From Saccharomyces paradoxus (taxonomy: Eukaryota; Ascomycota; Saccharomycetes; Saccharomycetales; Saccharomycetaceae), in the NCBI RefSeq assembly GCF_002079055.1, contig NC_047493.1, positions 1-64,000 of the forward strand: DNA of 64,000 nt, given 5' to 3'. Each line of letters begins with the position of its first letter. The stretch's first letter is position 1. Positions 50,800-60,316 of this stretch are shown here, piece after piece. Under the pieces are notes generated by a model, which was not told where the DNA came from, ran no database searches, and saw only the letters and a program-made list of their open reading frames with translations. The translations under genes were made by a program, and so were the position numbers.

Positions 50800-53682
50800 A
50801 TGTCTGATTTGGAAACCGTAGCTAAATTTCTGGCCGAATCAGTTGTTGCTTCTACCGCTAAAGCTTCTGAAAGAAATTTGAAGCAGTTGGAGACGCAAGA
50901 TGGGTTCGGTTTAACTTTATTACACGTTATTGCTTCCACAAACCTGCCCCTATCTACCCGATTAGCAGGTGCTCTGTTCTTCAAAAATTTTATTAGGCGG
51001 AAGTGGGTAGATGAAAACGGTAATCATTTACTACCCGCTAACAATGTAGAACTGATCAAAAGGGAAATCGTTCCTTTAATGATAAGTTTGCCAAACAATT
51101 TGCAGGTCCAAATAGGGGAAGCGATTTCAAGTATTGCAGACTCTGATTTTCCTGACAGGTGGCCTACACTTTTAAGTGATTTAGCTTCCAGATTGAGTAA
51201 CGATGATATGGTAACAAATAAAGGCGTTCTTACCGTGGCACATTCTATTTTCAGAAGATGGAGACCTTTATTTAGATCTGATGAACTTTTTTTGGAGATT
51301 AAATTGGTTCTTGACGTGTTTACCACTCCATTTTTGAACTTATTGAAAGCGGTTGATGAACAAATAGCAGCAAATGAAAATAACAAGGCAGTTCTAAATA
51401 TTTTATTTGACGTATTGCTTGTATTAATTAAACTATACTACGATTTCAATTGCCAAGATATACCGGAATTTTTTGAGGATAATATTCAGGTAGGTATGGG
51501 TATATTCCATAAGTATTTGTCATATTCAAATCCTTTATTGGAAGACCCTGATGAAACTGAACATGCTTCTGTTCTAATAAAAGTAAAGTCTTCTATCCAG
51601 GAATTGGTTCAATTATACACGACAAGATATGAAGATGTCTTTGGACCTATGATCAATGAATTTATTCAAATTACCTGGAATCTTTTGACTTCAGTTTCAA
51701 ACCAACCAAAATACGATATTCTAGTATCCAAATCTTTGTCATTTTTGACTGCGGTAACTCGTATCCCAAAATACTTTGAAATTTTCAACAACGAATCTGC
51801 CATGAATAATATCACAGAACAAATCATTTTGCCAAATGTTACGCTACGTGAGGAAGATGTTGAGCTTTTTGAAGACGATCCGATTGAATACATTCGTAGA
51901 GATTTGGAAGGTTCAGATACCGACACTAGAAGAAGGGCATGTACTGATTTCTTAAAGGAGTTGAAGGAGAAAAATGAAGCATTAGTGACAAATATTTTTT
52001 TGGCGCATATGAAAGGGTTCGTTGATCAATATATGAGTGATCCATCCAAAAATTGGAAATTTAAGGATCTTTATATTTATCTATTTACTGCATTGGCCAT
52101 TAATGGTAATATTACCAACGCTGGTGTTTCATCCACAAACACTTTATTGGATGTGGTGGATTTTTTCACAAGGGAAATTGCCCCGGATCTTACTTCGAAC
52201 AATATCCCTCATATTATTTTGAGGGTGGACGCTATCAAATATATCTACACATTCAGGAATCAGTTGACCAAGGCTCAACTGATTGAGCTAATGCCCATTT
52301 TGGCCACTTTCTTACAAACAGATGAATATGTTGTTTATACGTATGCTGCCATTACTATTGAAAAAATTTTAACTATTAGAGAATCAAATACGTCGCCTGC
52401 TTTTATCTTTCATAAGGAAGATATTTCGAATAGTACCGAAATTCTTTTGAAAAATCTCATTGCATTAATCTTGAAGCATGGCAACTCCCCCGAAAAATTA
52501 GCTGAAAACGAATTTTTAATGAGATCAATCTTTAGGGTCTTGCAGACGTCAGAAGATTCCATTCAACCCTTATTTCCTCAGTTGTTGGCTCAATTTGTTG
52601 AAATTGTAACCATAATGGCAAAGAACCCATCAAACCCAAGATTCACCCATTACACTTTTGAATCTATTGGTGTCATCTTGAACTATACTCAAAGACAAAA
52701 CTTACCATTACTTGTAGACTCTATGATGCCAACATTTTTAACCGTTTTCTCCGAAGATATTCAAGAATTTATTCCGTATGTGTTCCAAATCATTGCATTT
52801 GTTGTTGAGCAGTCCGCAACAATTCCGGAGAGCATCAAGCAGTTGGCACAACCTTTATTAGCACCAAACGTATGGGAGTTGAAAGGTAATATTCCTGCCG
52901 TGACAAGGTTATTAAAGAGTTTTATAAAGACAGATTCATCTATCTTCCCCGATCTAGTCCCTGTTTTAGGTATTTTTCAAAGATTGATTGCGTCAAAAGC
53001 CTATGAAGTCCATGGGTTTGACTTATTAGAGCACATAATGCTTTTAATCGACATGAATCGCTTAAGACCATATGTTAAACAAATCGCAGTTTTATTATTA
53101 CAAAGATTACAGAACTCTAAAACAGAAAGATATGTTAAGAAATTAACGGTATTTTTTGGTTTGATATCTAATAAGTTAGGCTCTGATTTTTTGATTCAAT
53201 TTATTGACGAGGTGCAAGATGGGCTCTTTCAGCAAATTTGGAGTAATTTCATTATTACCACGTTACCTACTATTGGTAATCTACTAGATCGTAAAATTGC
53301 ATTAATCGGTGTTTTAAACATGGTTATAAACGGCCAAATCTTCCAAAGCAAATATCCAACTTTGATTTCAAGCACAATGAATTCCATTATAGAGACAGCA
53401 TCATCACAGAGTATTGCAAACTTGAAAAACGATTTTGTTGACTTAGATAATTTGGAGGAAATCTCCACGTTTGGTTCTCATTTCAGCAAGCTGGTCAGTA
53501 TTAGCGAGAAACCATTCGATCCTTTGCCTGAGATTGATGTCAACAATGGCGTGAAATTATACGTTGCTGAAGCACTAAACAAATACAATGCTATGTCTGG
53601 AAATACATTTTTAAATACAATTTTGCCTCAATTGACTCAGGAAAATCAAGTAAAATTGAATCAACTATTAATTGGTAATTAA
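50800..53682 (+). CDS. CSE1: CSE1, exportin for importin-alpha (Srp1)
   Basis: The 960-residue essential karyopherin returns importin-alpha to the cytoplasm together with Ran-GTP. It has the N-terminal importin domain (SERNLKQLETQDGFGLTLLH, LSTRLAGALFFKNFIRRKW, DFPDRWPTLLSDL) followed by CAS/CSE1-type HEAT repeats to the C-terminus. The length is identical to S. cerevisiae. The ATG at 50800 (MSDLETVAKFLAES) was chosen over an 11-codon extension that starts only at TTG. Confidence 0.97.
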   Translation: MSDLETVAKFLAESVVASTAKASERNLKQLETQDGFGLTLLHVIASTNLPLSTRLAGALFFKNFIRRKWVDENGNHLLPANNVELIKREIVPLMISLPNNLQVQIGEAISSIADSDFPDRWPTLLSDLASRLSNDDMVTNKGVLTVAHSIFRRWRPLFRSDELFLEIKLVLDVFTTPFLNLLKAVDEQIAANENNKAVLNILFDVLLVLIKLYYDFNCQDIPEFFEDNIQVGMGIFHKYLSYSNPLLEDPDETEHASVLIKVKSSIQELVQLYTTRYEDVFGPMINEFIQITWNLLTSVSNQPKYDILVSKSLSFLTAVTRIPKYFEIFNNESAMNNITEQIILPNVTLREEDVELFEDDPIEYIRRDLEGSDTDTRRRACTDFLKELKEKNEALVTNIFLAHMKGFVDQYMSDPSKNWKFKDLYIYLFTALAINGNITNAGVSSTNTLLDVVDFFTREIAPDLTSNNIPHIILRVDAIKYIYTFRNQLTKAQLIELMPILATFLQTDEYVVYTYAAITIEKILTIRESNTSPAFIFHKEDISNSTEILLKNLIALILKHGNSPEKLAENEFLMRSIFRVLQTSEDSIQPLFPQLLAQFVEIVTIMAKNPSNPRFTHYTFESIGVILNYTQRQNLPLLVDSMMPTFLTVFSEDIQEFIPYVFQIIAFVVEQSATIPESIKQLAQPLLAPNVWELKGNIPAVTRLLKSFIKTDSSIFPDLVPVLGIFQRLIASKAYEVHGFDLLEHIMLLIDMNRLRPYVKQIAVLLLQRLQNSKTERYVKKLTVFFGLISNKLGSDFLIQFIDEVQDGLFQQIWSNFIITTLPTIGNLLDRKIALIGVLNMVINGQIFQSKYPTLISSTMNSIIETASSQSIANLKNDFVDLDNLEEISTFGSHFSKLVSISEKPFDPLPEIDVNNGVKLYVAEALNKYNAMSGNTFLNTILPQLTQENQVKLNQLLIGN

Positions 53683-53969
53683 TACGGGCGTAGAAATTAG
53701 ATATAGATGGAAAATGGAGCTCTTTTGAATAGCTGTTTATATGTAGATAGAGTAAGCAAAAATGAAAAAAGAAAAGCACCTAAATACGAAAGCAATATGG
53801 TATCCTTTTCAACGGAGTACATATGTTTGTTAACGAAACGAAAAAGAGATTGGTAAAAGTACATATACATATTGATTCAAATTAAATAGGCCTTATGAAT
53901 ACCACGTAGTATAAGAGGGCGCTTTTGATTCTTTTTTAGGAATAATATTAACATTGGAATATTACAAAA

Positions 53970-54731
53970 TTATGTTTTTTTGTCTGCTGCTGCTACGGTG
54001 GAAGTAGCATGCGGCTGTTCTTGTATTATTTTAGTAGTGATTTTTTTGTCCTCACGGTTATCGTCAGGATCATCGTTAGCCCCACTTTTCTTCAATTTCA
54101 TGGCTTTGATCTCAGCGGCTGTCAAGAATCTACCACCTTCACCACGAGGTCTTCGCATCGCATGTTTATGTCGAGATTCGTGTAAGTATGGCTTTCGTTC
54201 TCTTGATATTCGTAGCTTTTCCTCTAGTTTAGCTCTAGCGTATCGCCTTTTCAGAATTCGATAGTATTGTTTGGCATTAACGTAAAACGGTTGCTCTGCT
54301 ATGGTGGTTCCTAAAACATCGTTTTGCAAGCTCGGTTGACTTTGGGTGTACTGGGCCTGTACGACTAATTGCTGCTGCTGTTGTTGCTGATGAGGAGGAG
54401 GAGGTAAAGTCGTTGCCGCAGAGAAGCTGGTAAAGTCAGTAGATTGTTCAATCGTACTAGCGCCTGATGATGTATACTGTGACTGTTGTTGTGGTTCTAA
54501 AGAATCCATAACTCTATTCTGAGATGCCCGCAACCTGTTAAACAAAAACAAATCTTCTTCATTTGTAACCTGTTGATCTTCGCCTCTTGGGGAAGACGCT
54601 TTACCCATATCCAAGGACATTTCAATAGGCTTCTCGCGGAGAGAGGGACTGCGTGAATCTTCTGCCGCTGCTTCAGATTGCAGGTCTGTTTCTAAAGGAT
54701 GAAATTTCGCATCCGTTTCGTCTGCAGACAT
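53970..54731 (-). CDS. HAP2: HAP2, NF-YA subunit of the CCAAT-binding HAP complex
   Basis: The 253-residue protein compares with 265 in S. cerevisiae. Hap2 with Hap3, Hap4 and Hap5 activates respiratory genes. The conserved CBF-B/NF-YA domain lies at about residues 155-215: [18 protein letters not shown] (subunit binding), then [20 protein letters not shown] (CCAAT contact). The N-terminal half is Ser- and Gln-rich with a HQQQQQQQL run, a tract that varies in length between strains and probably accounts for part of the size difference. It is convergent with CSE1. Confidence 0.96.
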   Translation of the reverse strand: MSADETDAKFHPLETDLQSEAAAEDSRSPSLREKPIEMSLDMGKASSPRGEDQQVTNEEDLFLFNRLRASQNRVMDSLEPQQQSQYTSSGASTIEQSTDFTSFSAATTLPPPPHQQQQQQQLVVQAQYTQSQPSLQNDVLGTTIAEQPFYVNAKQYYRILKRRYARAKLEEKLRISRERKPYLHESRHKHAMRRPRGEGGRFLTAAEIKAMKLKKSGANDDPDDNREDKKITTKIIQEQPHATSTVAAADKKT

Positions 54732-54990
54732 GGCCTTCTTCTTCCTCTTTCAAAAAGAAAATGCTTTTCCAAATACAGATGCGATCAGTAAACCAAATTA
54801 CAAACGACTATGAGTTGCCCTTTTGCAAGCATTTACAACACTATCGCTTTATTTGTTCATCGAGGTCCCCTTGTAAGGGAGGATAAGTAGAACGATACAA
54901 GACATTTTCCGGGTAAGAGTCCTAAATAACGAAGTTCAAAGTTAAATACAATGGATTATTTACATATATTAGCTGGTGACTAAAGGATAT

Positions 54991-57000
54991 TTACATGACT
55001 GGTGGGACTGGATTCCGAGCCACACGGTAGAGTTCAAATAGGGCTGCTGCAGTGATACCTTGAATCCGTCTTGCCTGGCCTATGGTCAATGGCTGTACGC
55101 GATTCAAGAGTAATTTGCATTCAGTGGAAAGCGTGGGCAACTGAGAGTAATCGTAGTCCTGCGGCAATAACATATTTTCGTCTGCTTGGAATGCCTTCAC
55201 AAACTGGTTCTGTTTGACAATGTAAGGTTCGTATTTACCTTGGATGTTGATCTTGGTGATAACGTGCACTGGGATGTCCGGGACATCAATGGGTAAGGCG
55301 GGAATACAATCGTACAGTTTATATAGATCCATACCTTTGAATCTGAATATTTCCCATGCAGATCTGTTTTCAGCCTGTGGTGCGATATTGGCCCGCAGTA
55401 GAGTAGACCATTTTTGAGAGCTTAGCTTGAAATTTTGCAGCGCACGTATTGTTTCATCATATAATCGCTGGTCTCTGGAATATTGGCTTAGACGAGCAGG
55501 AGAAATGATTCCCAGTTGAGCACCAATGGGCGTCAGTCTAAAATCTGCATTGTCAGCTCTTACGCTAATTCTGAATTCTGATCTGGAAGTAAACATTCTA
55601 TATGGTTCAATGACACCATTGTTGATTAGATCGTCAATGAGCACGCCAATGTATGCTTGGGATCTTTGCAGGACCAATTGCTCTCGTTGTGGGCGCGATA
55701 GTAATCCTGCGTTGATACCTGCGATGATTCCCTGCGCAGCGGCTTCTTCGTAGCCCGTAGTACCATTGATTTGTCCGGCCAAGAACAGTCCATCCACCAG
55801 TTTCGTTTCCAAACTAGGTTTTAGCTGCCTTGGGTCCACATAATCGTATTCCACACCATATGCAGGCTGCAAGATCTTGACATTCTCCATGCCGGGGATG
55901 AGCCTCATCATTTGTAGCTGGACATCCTCAGGCATGGAATTGGATATCCCGTTCGGATAAATGACGCTGGAGGTGAAACCTTCTGGTTCCAGCCATATTT
56001 TATGGGTAGGCCTATCAGGGAACCTTAGAATCTTGGCCTCGATGGAGGGACAGTAGCGCGGGCCCTTGACTGTAGTATCCTGAATGTGAATGGACTGATG
56101 CAAGTTGTTGCGCAAAAAGTCGTGCATCTGAGGTGTCGTATGGGTGCCAAAGCAATCCAGTTGTTTTGTGGGTTCAACCGATACCGTTTCATTCAGAAAA
56201 CTCATGGGGACGGGCAAGTCATCGCCCTTCTGGACCTCCAGAGCGCTGAAATCAATGGATTCCTTGGCCAACCTGGCCGGAGTGCCTGTTTTCAAACGTC
56301 CTAACTGGAAGCCTGCCTCATTTTGTAGAGTATTGCTGATCCCATATGTTGGCTGTTCGCCGATTCTTCCAGCTGGAATACGCTTATCGCCGATGTGAAT
56401 TTCTGCACTGAGAAACGTACCCGTAGTGATTATGACCTGGTCTGCTCCAACCTGGGTACCGTCATCCAGTACCACACCTTTGACGGCCTTGGAGCCATTT
56501 CCGGGATCGTACAGGATTAAGTCAGCTACCTTATTCTGAAGCAGGGACAAGTTTGGGTGTGTTTTCTTGTCAAGGAGCTCCCTCTGCATATAAGTCTTAT
56601 ATAACTCTCTGTCTATCTGGGCCCTGGGCCCCCACACCGCAGGACCCTTGCTTCTGTTAAGCATCTTGAACTGGATCCCAGCGAGATCAGTGACTTTGCC
56701 CATCAGCCCATCGAGAGCATCGATTTCCTTCACGAGAATACCCTTACCTACTCCACCAATGGAGGGGTTGCAGGAACACTTACCAATATCTGTTAACGAT
56801 GGTGTAATAAGTGTAGTGTGCGCACCAGTCCTGGATGACGCAGCTGCAGCTTCGCAGCCTGCATGTCCAGCGCCGATGACCACGACTTGTGTCTTGGTTG
56901 TCGGTTGGAAGCTTGTCAAAGAAGATATGGTCAACTGCCTCCTGAGGATCTGTGAGGGAGGAGAAGCACGTGGAAGTGCCAAGGTCGTTACACGTAGCAT
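54991..57000 (-). CDS. MTO1: MTO1, mitochondrial tRNA wobble-uridine modification enzyme (MnmG/GidA)
   Basis: The 669-residue FAD protein works with Mss1 to make 5-carboxymethylaminomethyl-uridine at U34 of mitochondrial tRNAs for Lys, Glu and Gln. A presequence (residues 1-35, rich in R, S and T with no acidic residue before the domain) targets the matrix. The FAD-binding [16 protein letters not shown] is at about 40-55. Family signatures [11 protein letters not shown] and [17 protein letters not shown] are present, with the GidA C-terminal helical domain at the end. The length is identical to S. cerevisiae. Confidence 0.97.
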   Translation of the reverse strand: MLRVTTLALPRASPPSQILRRQLTISSLTSFQPTTKTQVVVIGAGHAGCEAAAASSRTGAHTTLITPSLTDIGKCSCNPSIGGVGKGILVKEIDALDGLMGKVTDLAGIQFKMLNRSKGPAVWGPRAQIDRELYKTYMQRELLDKKTHPNLSLLQNKVADLILYDPGNGSKAVKGVVLDDGTQVGADQVIITTGTFLSAEIHIGDKRIPAGRIGEQPTYGISNTLQNEAGFQLGRLKTGTPARLAKESIDFSALEVQKGDDLPVPMSFLNETVSVEPTKQLDCFGTHTTPQMHDFLRNNLHQSIHIQDTTVKGPRYCPSIEAKILRFPDRPTHKIWLEPEGFTSSVIYPNGISNSMPEDVQLQMMRLIPGMENVKILQPAYGVEYDYVDPRQLKPSLETKLVDGLFLAGQINGTTGYEEAAAQGIIAGINAGLLSRPQREQLVLQRSQAYIGVLIDDLINNGVIEPYRMFTSRSEFRISVRADNADFRLTPIGAQLGIISPARLSQYSRDQRLYDETIRALQNFKLSSQKWSTLLRANIAPQAENRSAWEIFRFKGMDLYKLYDCIPALPIDVPDIPVHVITKINIQGKYEPYIVKQNQFVKAFQADENMLLPQDYDYSQLPTLSTECKLLLNRVQPLTIGQARRIQGITAAALFELYRVARNPVPPVM

Positions 57001-57453
57001 CGCTCTTTGGGGCTCTTAGCTAGTGCGCTGTAGAAAGTATTCGATACTCACACAATTTAAATAAAGAATTTAAACTATACATATCCGTTTGTGCAATATA
57101 CACCATGCGTTATTGACCAAAAAGAAAATGGACACGGAGACATACGTTAAAGAAGACACAGGGACTTGAGTATATAATTGCGACAAGGAACCATACACAG
57201 GTGAAAGAGCCTCGAATGAAGTAACACACCTTTTGTGCGCTCCTTTTACAACGCCACATCCAAGTAAACAACAAGAAACTAACTAAGGCATCGCTACGAT
57301 ATCACGCAGGGACAGAGACCACAAACTCGAAGTTAGACTGCTCAAATAACTACCTGGGCAACAAAAAGTCCTCCGGTGTGCAACTGTTTGCTGCTCATAT
57401 CGTGACTAATATTGGCAGTAGCTTTTTTTTTCAAAATTTTTCATTTTTTCAGT

Positions 57454-57459
57454 TGACTC
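57454..57459 (+). promoter_or_regulatory. Bas1/Gcn4 site (TGACTC) of ADE5,7
   Basis: TGACTC, about 215 bases before the ADE5,7 ATG. Adenine-repressible purine genes are activated by Bas1/Bas2 through paired sites of this type. Confidence 0.65.
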
Positions 57460-57486
57460 GCCCCGTCGATGGTGACAAGTGCCGAC

Positions 57487-57492
57487 TGACTC
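57487..57492 (+). promoter_or_regulatory. Second Bas1/Gcn4 site (TGACTC) of ADE5,7
   Basis: TGACTC, 33 bases (three helical turns) after the first and in the same orientation. Confidence 0.65.
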
Positions 57493-57671
57493 GTGTCCTG
57501 GTAATAACAGCAATAATGAATGTGCGATGGGCTTGAACTTGGTATTTAAACTATGTTCAGAGGCAAGTGCAACCGCTGTTAACTGTCTTAGGAGCTACCA
57601 CTAGTAGCGCAGTTATTTCTTATTACTTTCTTAATTCTAGCTCAAGAGAACCATTCTCCCCTCCTCTCACA

Positions 57672-60080
57672 ATGCTCAATATTCTCGTCTTAGGAAACGG
57701 TGCAAGAGAACACGTTCTTGTCACCAAGCTGGCTCAATCACCCACCGTGGGTAAGATCTATGTCGCTCCAGGTAATGGAGGAACCGCAACCATGGATCGT
57801 TCCCGTGTGGTAAACTGGGACATTACACCAGATGTCGCCAACTTTGCTCGTTTGCAGTCGATGGCTGTGGAACATAAGATCAATTTGGTCGTTCCTGGTC
57901 CAGAATTGCCTCTAGTCAACGGCATCACCTCCGTGTTCCATAACGTTGGTATTCCTGTTTTTGGACCTTCCGTCAAAGCCGCTCAGTTGGAGGCATCCAA
58001 GGCCTTCTCCAAGAGGTTTATGTCAAAGCACAATATTCCAACTGCGTCTTATGATGTTTTCACTGACCCAGAAGAGGCTATTTCATTCTTACAAGCTCAT
58101 CCAGACAAAGCTTTTGTCATTAAGGCCGACGGGATCGCTGCTGGCAAAGGTGTTATTATCCCATCCAGCATCGACGAGTCCGTCCAAGCTATTAAGGACA
58201 TAATGGTCACCAAGCAATTCGGTGAAGAAGCGGGCAAGCAAGTTGTGATAGAACAATTCTTGGAAGGTGATGAAATCTCTTTACTAACCATTGTTGATGG
58301 TTACTCTCATTTCAATCTTCCCGTTGCACAAGATCACAAGAGGATCTTTGACGGCGACAAGGGCTTAAACACCGGTGGGATGGGTGCCTATGCCCCTGCC
58401 CCTGTGGCCACACCATCTCTATTGAAGACTATAGATTCACAGATTGTGAAGCCTACAATTGACGGGATGAGACGTGATGGTATGCCATTTGTCGGTGTAC
58501 TTTTCACTGGGATGATTTTGGTAAAGGATCCTAAGGCAAATCAACTCGTTCCTGAAGTGCTAGAATATAACGTTAGATTCGGTGACCCAGAGACACAGGC
58601 TGTTTTGAGTTTGCTTGATGACCAAACTGATTTGGCGCAAGTGTTTTTGGCTGCTGCTGAACACCGTTTGGATTCCGTCAATATAGGTATTGATGACACA
58701 AGATCTGCCGTTACTGTCGTAGTGGCTGCAGGTGGATATCCTGAATCATACGCCAAGGGTGACAAAATTACTTTGAATACCGATAAATTGCCTCCACATA
58801 CACAAATCTTCCAAGCAGGTACCAAATACGACCCTGCTACTGATTCTCTATTGACTAATGGTGGTAGAGTTCTTTCTGTGACCTCCACTGCCCAGGACTT
58901 GAGGACAGCAGTAGATACAGTATACGAAGCCGTCAAATGCGTCCATTTCCAAAATGCTTACTACAGAAAGGACATCGCATACCGTGCGTTCCAAAACTCA
59001 GAATCATCAAAAGTCGCCATCACCTATGCAGACTCTGGTGTCTCCGTTGACAATGGTAACAACCTCGTACAAACCATCAAAGAAATGGTTAGATCCACAA
59101 GGAGACCAGGTGCGGACTCCGACATTGGTGGATTTGGTGGTTTATTTGATTTGGCTCAAGCTGGTTTCCGTCAAAACGAAAATACCTTACTAGTAGGTGC
59201 TACTGATGGTGTCGGTACTAAGTTGATCATTGCCCAAGAAACCGGGATTCATAACACCGTCGGTATTGATCTGGTAGCCATGAATGTTAATGATTTGGTG
59301 GTACAAGGCGCTGAGCCTTTATTCTTTTTGGACTACTTTGCTACCGGTGCTCTTGACATCCAAATCGCCTCTGATTTCGTGTCCGGTGTTGCTAATGGGT
59401 GTATTCAAAGTGGTTGTGCCCTTGTGGGTGGTGAAACTTCGGAAATGCCCGGTATGTACCCACCTGGTCACTACGATACTAACGGTACCGCTGTTGGTGC
59501 CGTATTAAGACAAGATATTCTGCCCAAGATAAACGAAATGGCCGCAGGAGATGTTCTACTGGGCCTTGCCTCTAGTGGTGTTCATTCTAATGGTTTCTCT
59601 TTGGTTAGAAAAATTATTCAACATGTCGCATTACCATGGGATGCTCCTTGTCCATGGGATGAATCTAAGACGTTAGGTGAAGGTATTCTTGAACCAACAA
59701 AAATTTACGTTAAGCAATTATTGCCATCAATTAGACAAAGACTGCTATTAGGTTTGGCACACATAACAGGTGGTGGTCTAGTGGAGAATATCCCAAGAGC
59801 CATTCCAGACCACTTACAAGCCCGCGTTGATATGTCCACCTGGGAAGTACCCCGTGTTTTTAAATGGTTCGGTCAAGCAGGTAATGTTCCACACGATGAC
59901 ATTCTAAGGACTTTCAATATGGGTGTTGGTATGGTCTTGATTGTCAAGAGAGAAAACGTCAAGGCTGTCTGTGATTCATTGACTGAAGAAGGCGAAACTA
60001 TCTGGGAGCTTGGTTCTTTGCAAGAAAGACCAAAGAATGCTCCTGGTTGTGTAATTGAAAACGGAACTAACCTTTACTAA
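57672..60080 (+). CDS. ADE5,7: ADE5,7, bifunctional GAR synthetase / AIR synthetase
   Basis: The 802-residue cytosolic enzyme does steps 2 and 5 of purine synthesis. The N-terminal half (about 1-430) is glycinamide ribonucleotide synthetase with an ATP-grasp fold: LVLGNGAREHVL at the start, KADGIAAGKGVIIP near 152, and EVLEYNVRFGDPETQ near 295. The C-terminal half (about 450-800) is aminoimidazole ribonucleotide synthetase, with GGFGGLFDL, VGATDGVGTKL, LVGGETSEMPGMYPPGHYD and HITGGGLVENIPR. The length equals S. cerevisiae; I noted about a dozen residue differences from S288C by memory. The upstream in-frame stretch has no ATG, so MLNILVLG is the start. Confidence 0.98.
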   Translation: MLNILVLGNGAREHVLVTKLAQSPTVGKIYVAPGNGGTATMDRSRVVNWDITPDVANFARLQSMAVEHKINLVVPGPELPLVNGITSVFHNVGIPVFGPSVKAAQLEASKAFSKRFMSKHNIPTASYDVFTDPEEAISFLQAHPDKAFVIKADGIAAGKGVIIPSSIDESVQAIKDIMVTKQFGEEAGKQVVIEQFLEGDEISLLTIVDGYSHFNLPVAQDHKRIFDGDKGLNTGGMGAYAPAPVATPSLLKTIDSQIVKPTIDGMRRDGMPFVGVLFTGMILVKDPKANQLVPEVLEYNVRFGDPETQAVLSLLDDQTDLAQVFLAAAEHRLDSVNIGIDDTRSAVTVVVAAGGYPESYAKGDKITLNTDKLPPHTQIFQAGTKYDPATDSLLTNGGRVLSVTSTAQDLRTAVDTVYEAVKCVHFQNAYYRKDIAYRAFQNSESSKVAITYADSGVSVDNGNNLVQTIKEMVRSTRRPGADSDIGGFGGLFDLAQAGFRQNENTLLVGATDGVGTKLIIAQETGIHNTVGIDLVAMNVNDLVVQGAEPLFFLDYFATGALDIQIASDFVSGVANGCIQSGCALVGGETSEMPGMYPPGHYDTNGTAVGAVLRQDILPKINEMAAGDVLLGLASSGVHSNGFSLVRKIIQHVALPWDAPCPWDESKTLGEGILEPTKIYVKQLLPSIRQRLLLGLAHITGGGLVENIPRAIPDHLQARVDMSTWEVPRVFKWFGQAGNVPHDDILRTFNMGVGMVLIVKRENVKAVCDSLTEEGETIWELGSLQERPKNAPGCVIENGTNLY

Positions 60081-60316
60081 TCAACAACATTAATTTTACA
60101 ATAGACATATATGCGCGTATATATATTACTTATATACAATTTTTCCACACAAGAATGCTTAATAAAGATACGATAATTTTTTTATTCGCTTTTACTTTTC
60201 CGCATTATTCTTCCAGAAAAACGTAATAATAAAAAGGATAATCAATACCTTTAACGAGCGTTGAAACGGTAGCAAAAAGACATTGCTGAGGAGTTGTAGC
60301 GAATTAGTTGTTAATA

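Larger units (their letters stand above)
57001..57671. other. Divergent promoter of MTO1 and ADE5,7
   Basis: 671 bases. S288C has a questionable ORF here (YGL235W); no open frame of 60 codons is present in this window. Two TGACTC sites (below) and a TATTTAAAC TATA-like box near 57543 serve ADE5,7. Confidence 0.6.

Noticed and set aside
57567-57671. 35-codon upstream extension of ADE5,7
   Set aside because: It begins at GTG, not ATG, has no targeting character, and the known enzyme starts at MLNILVLG.
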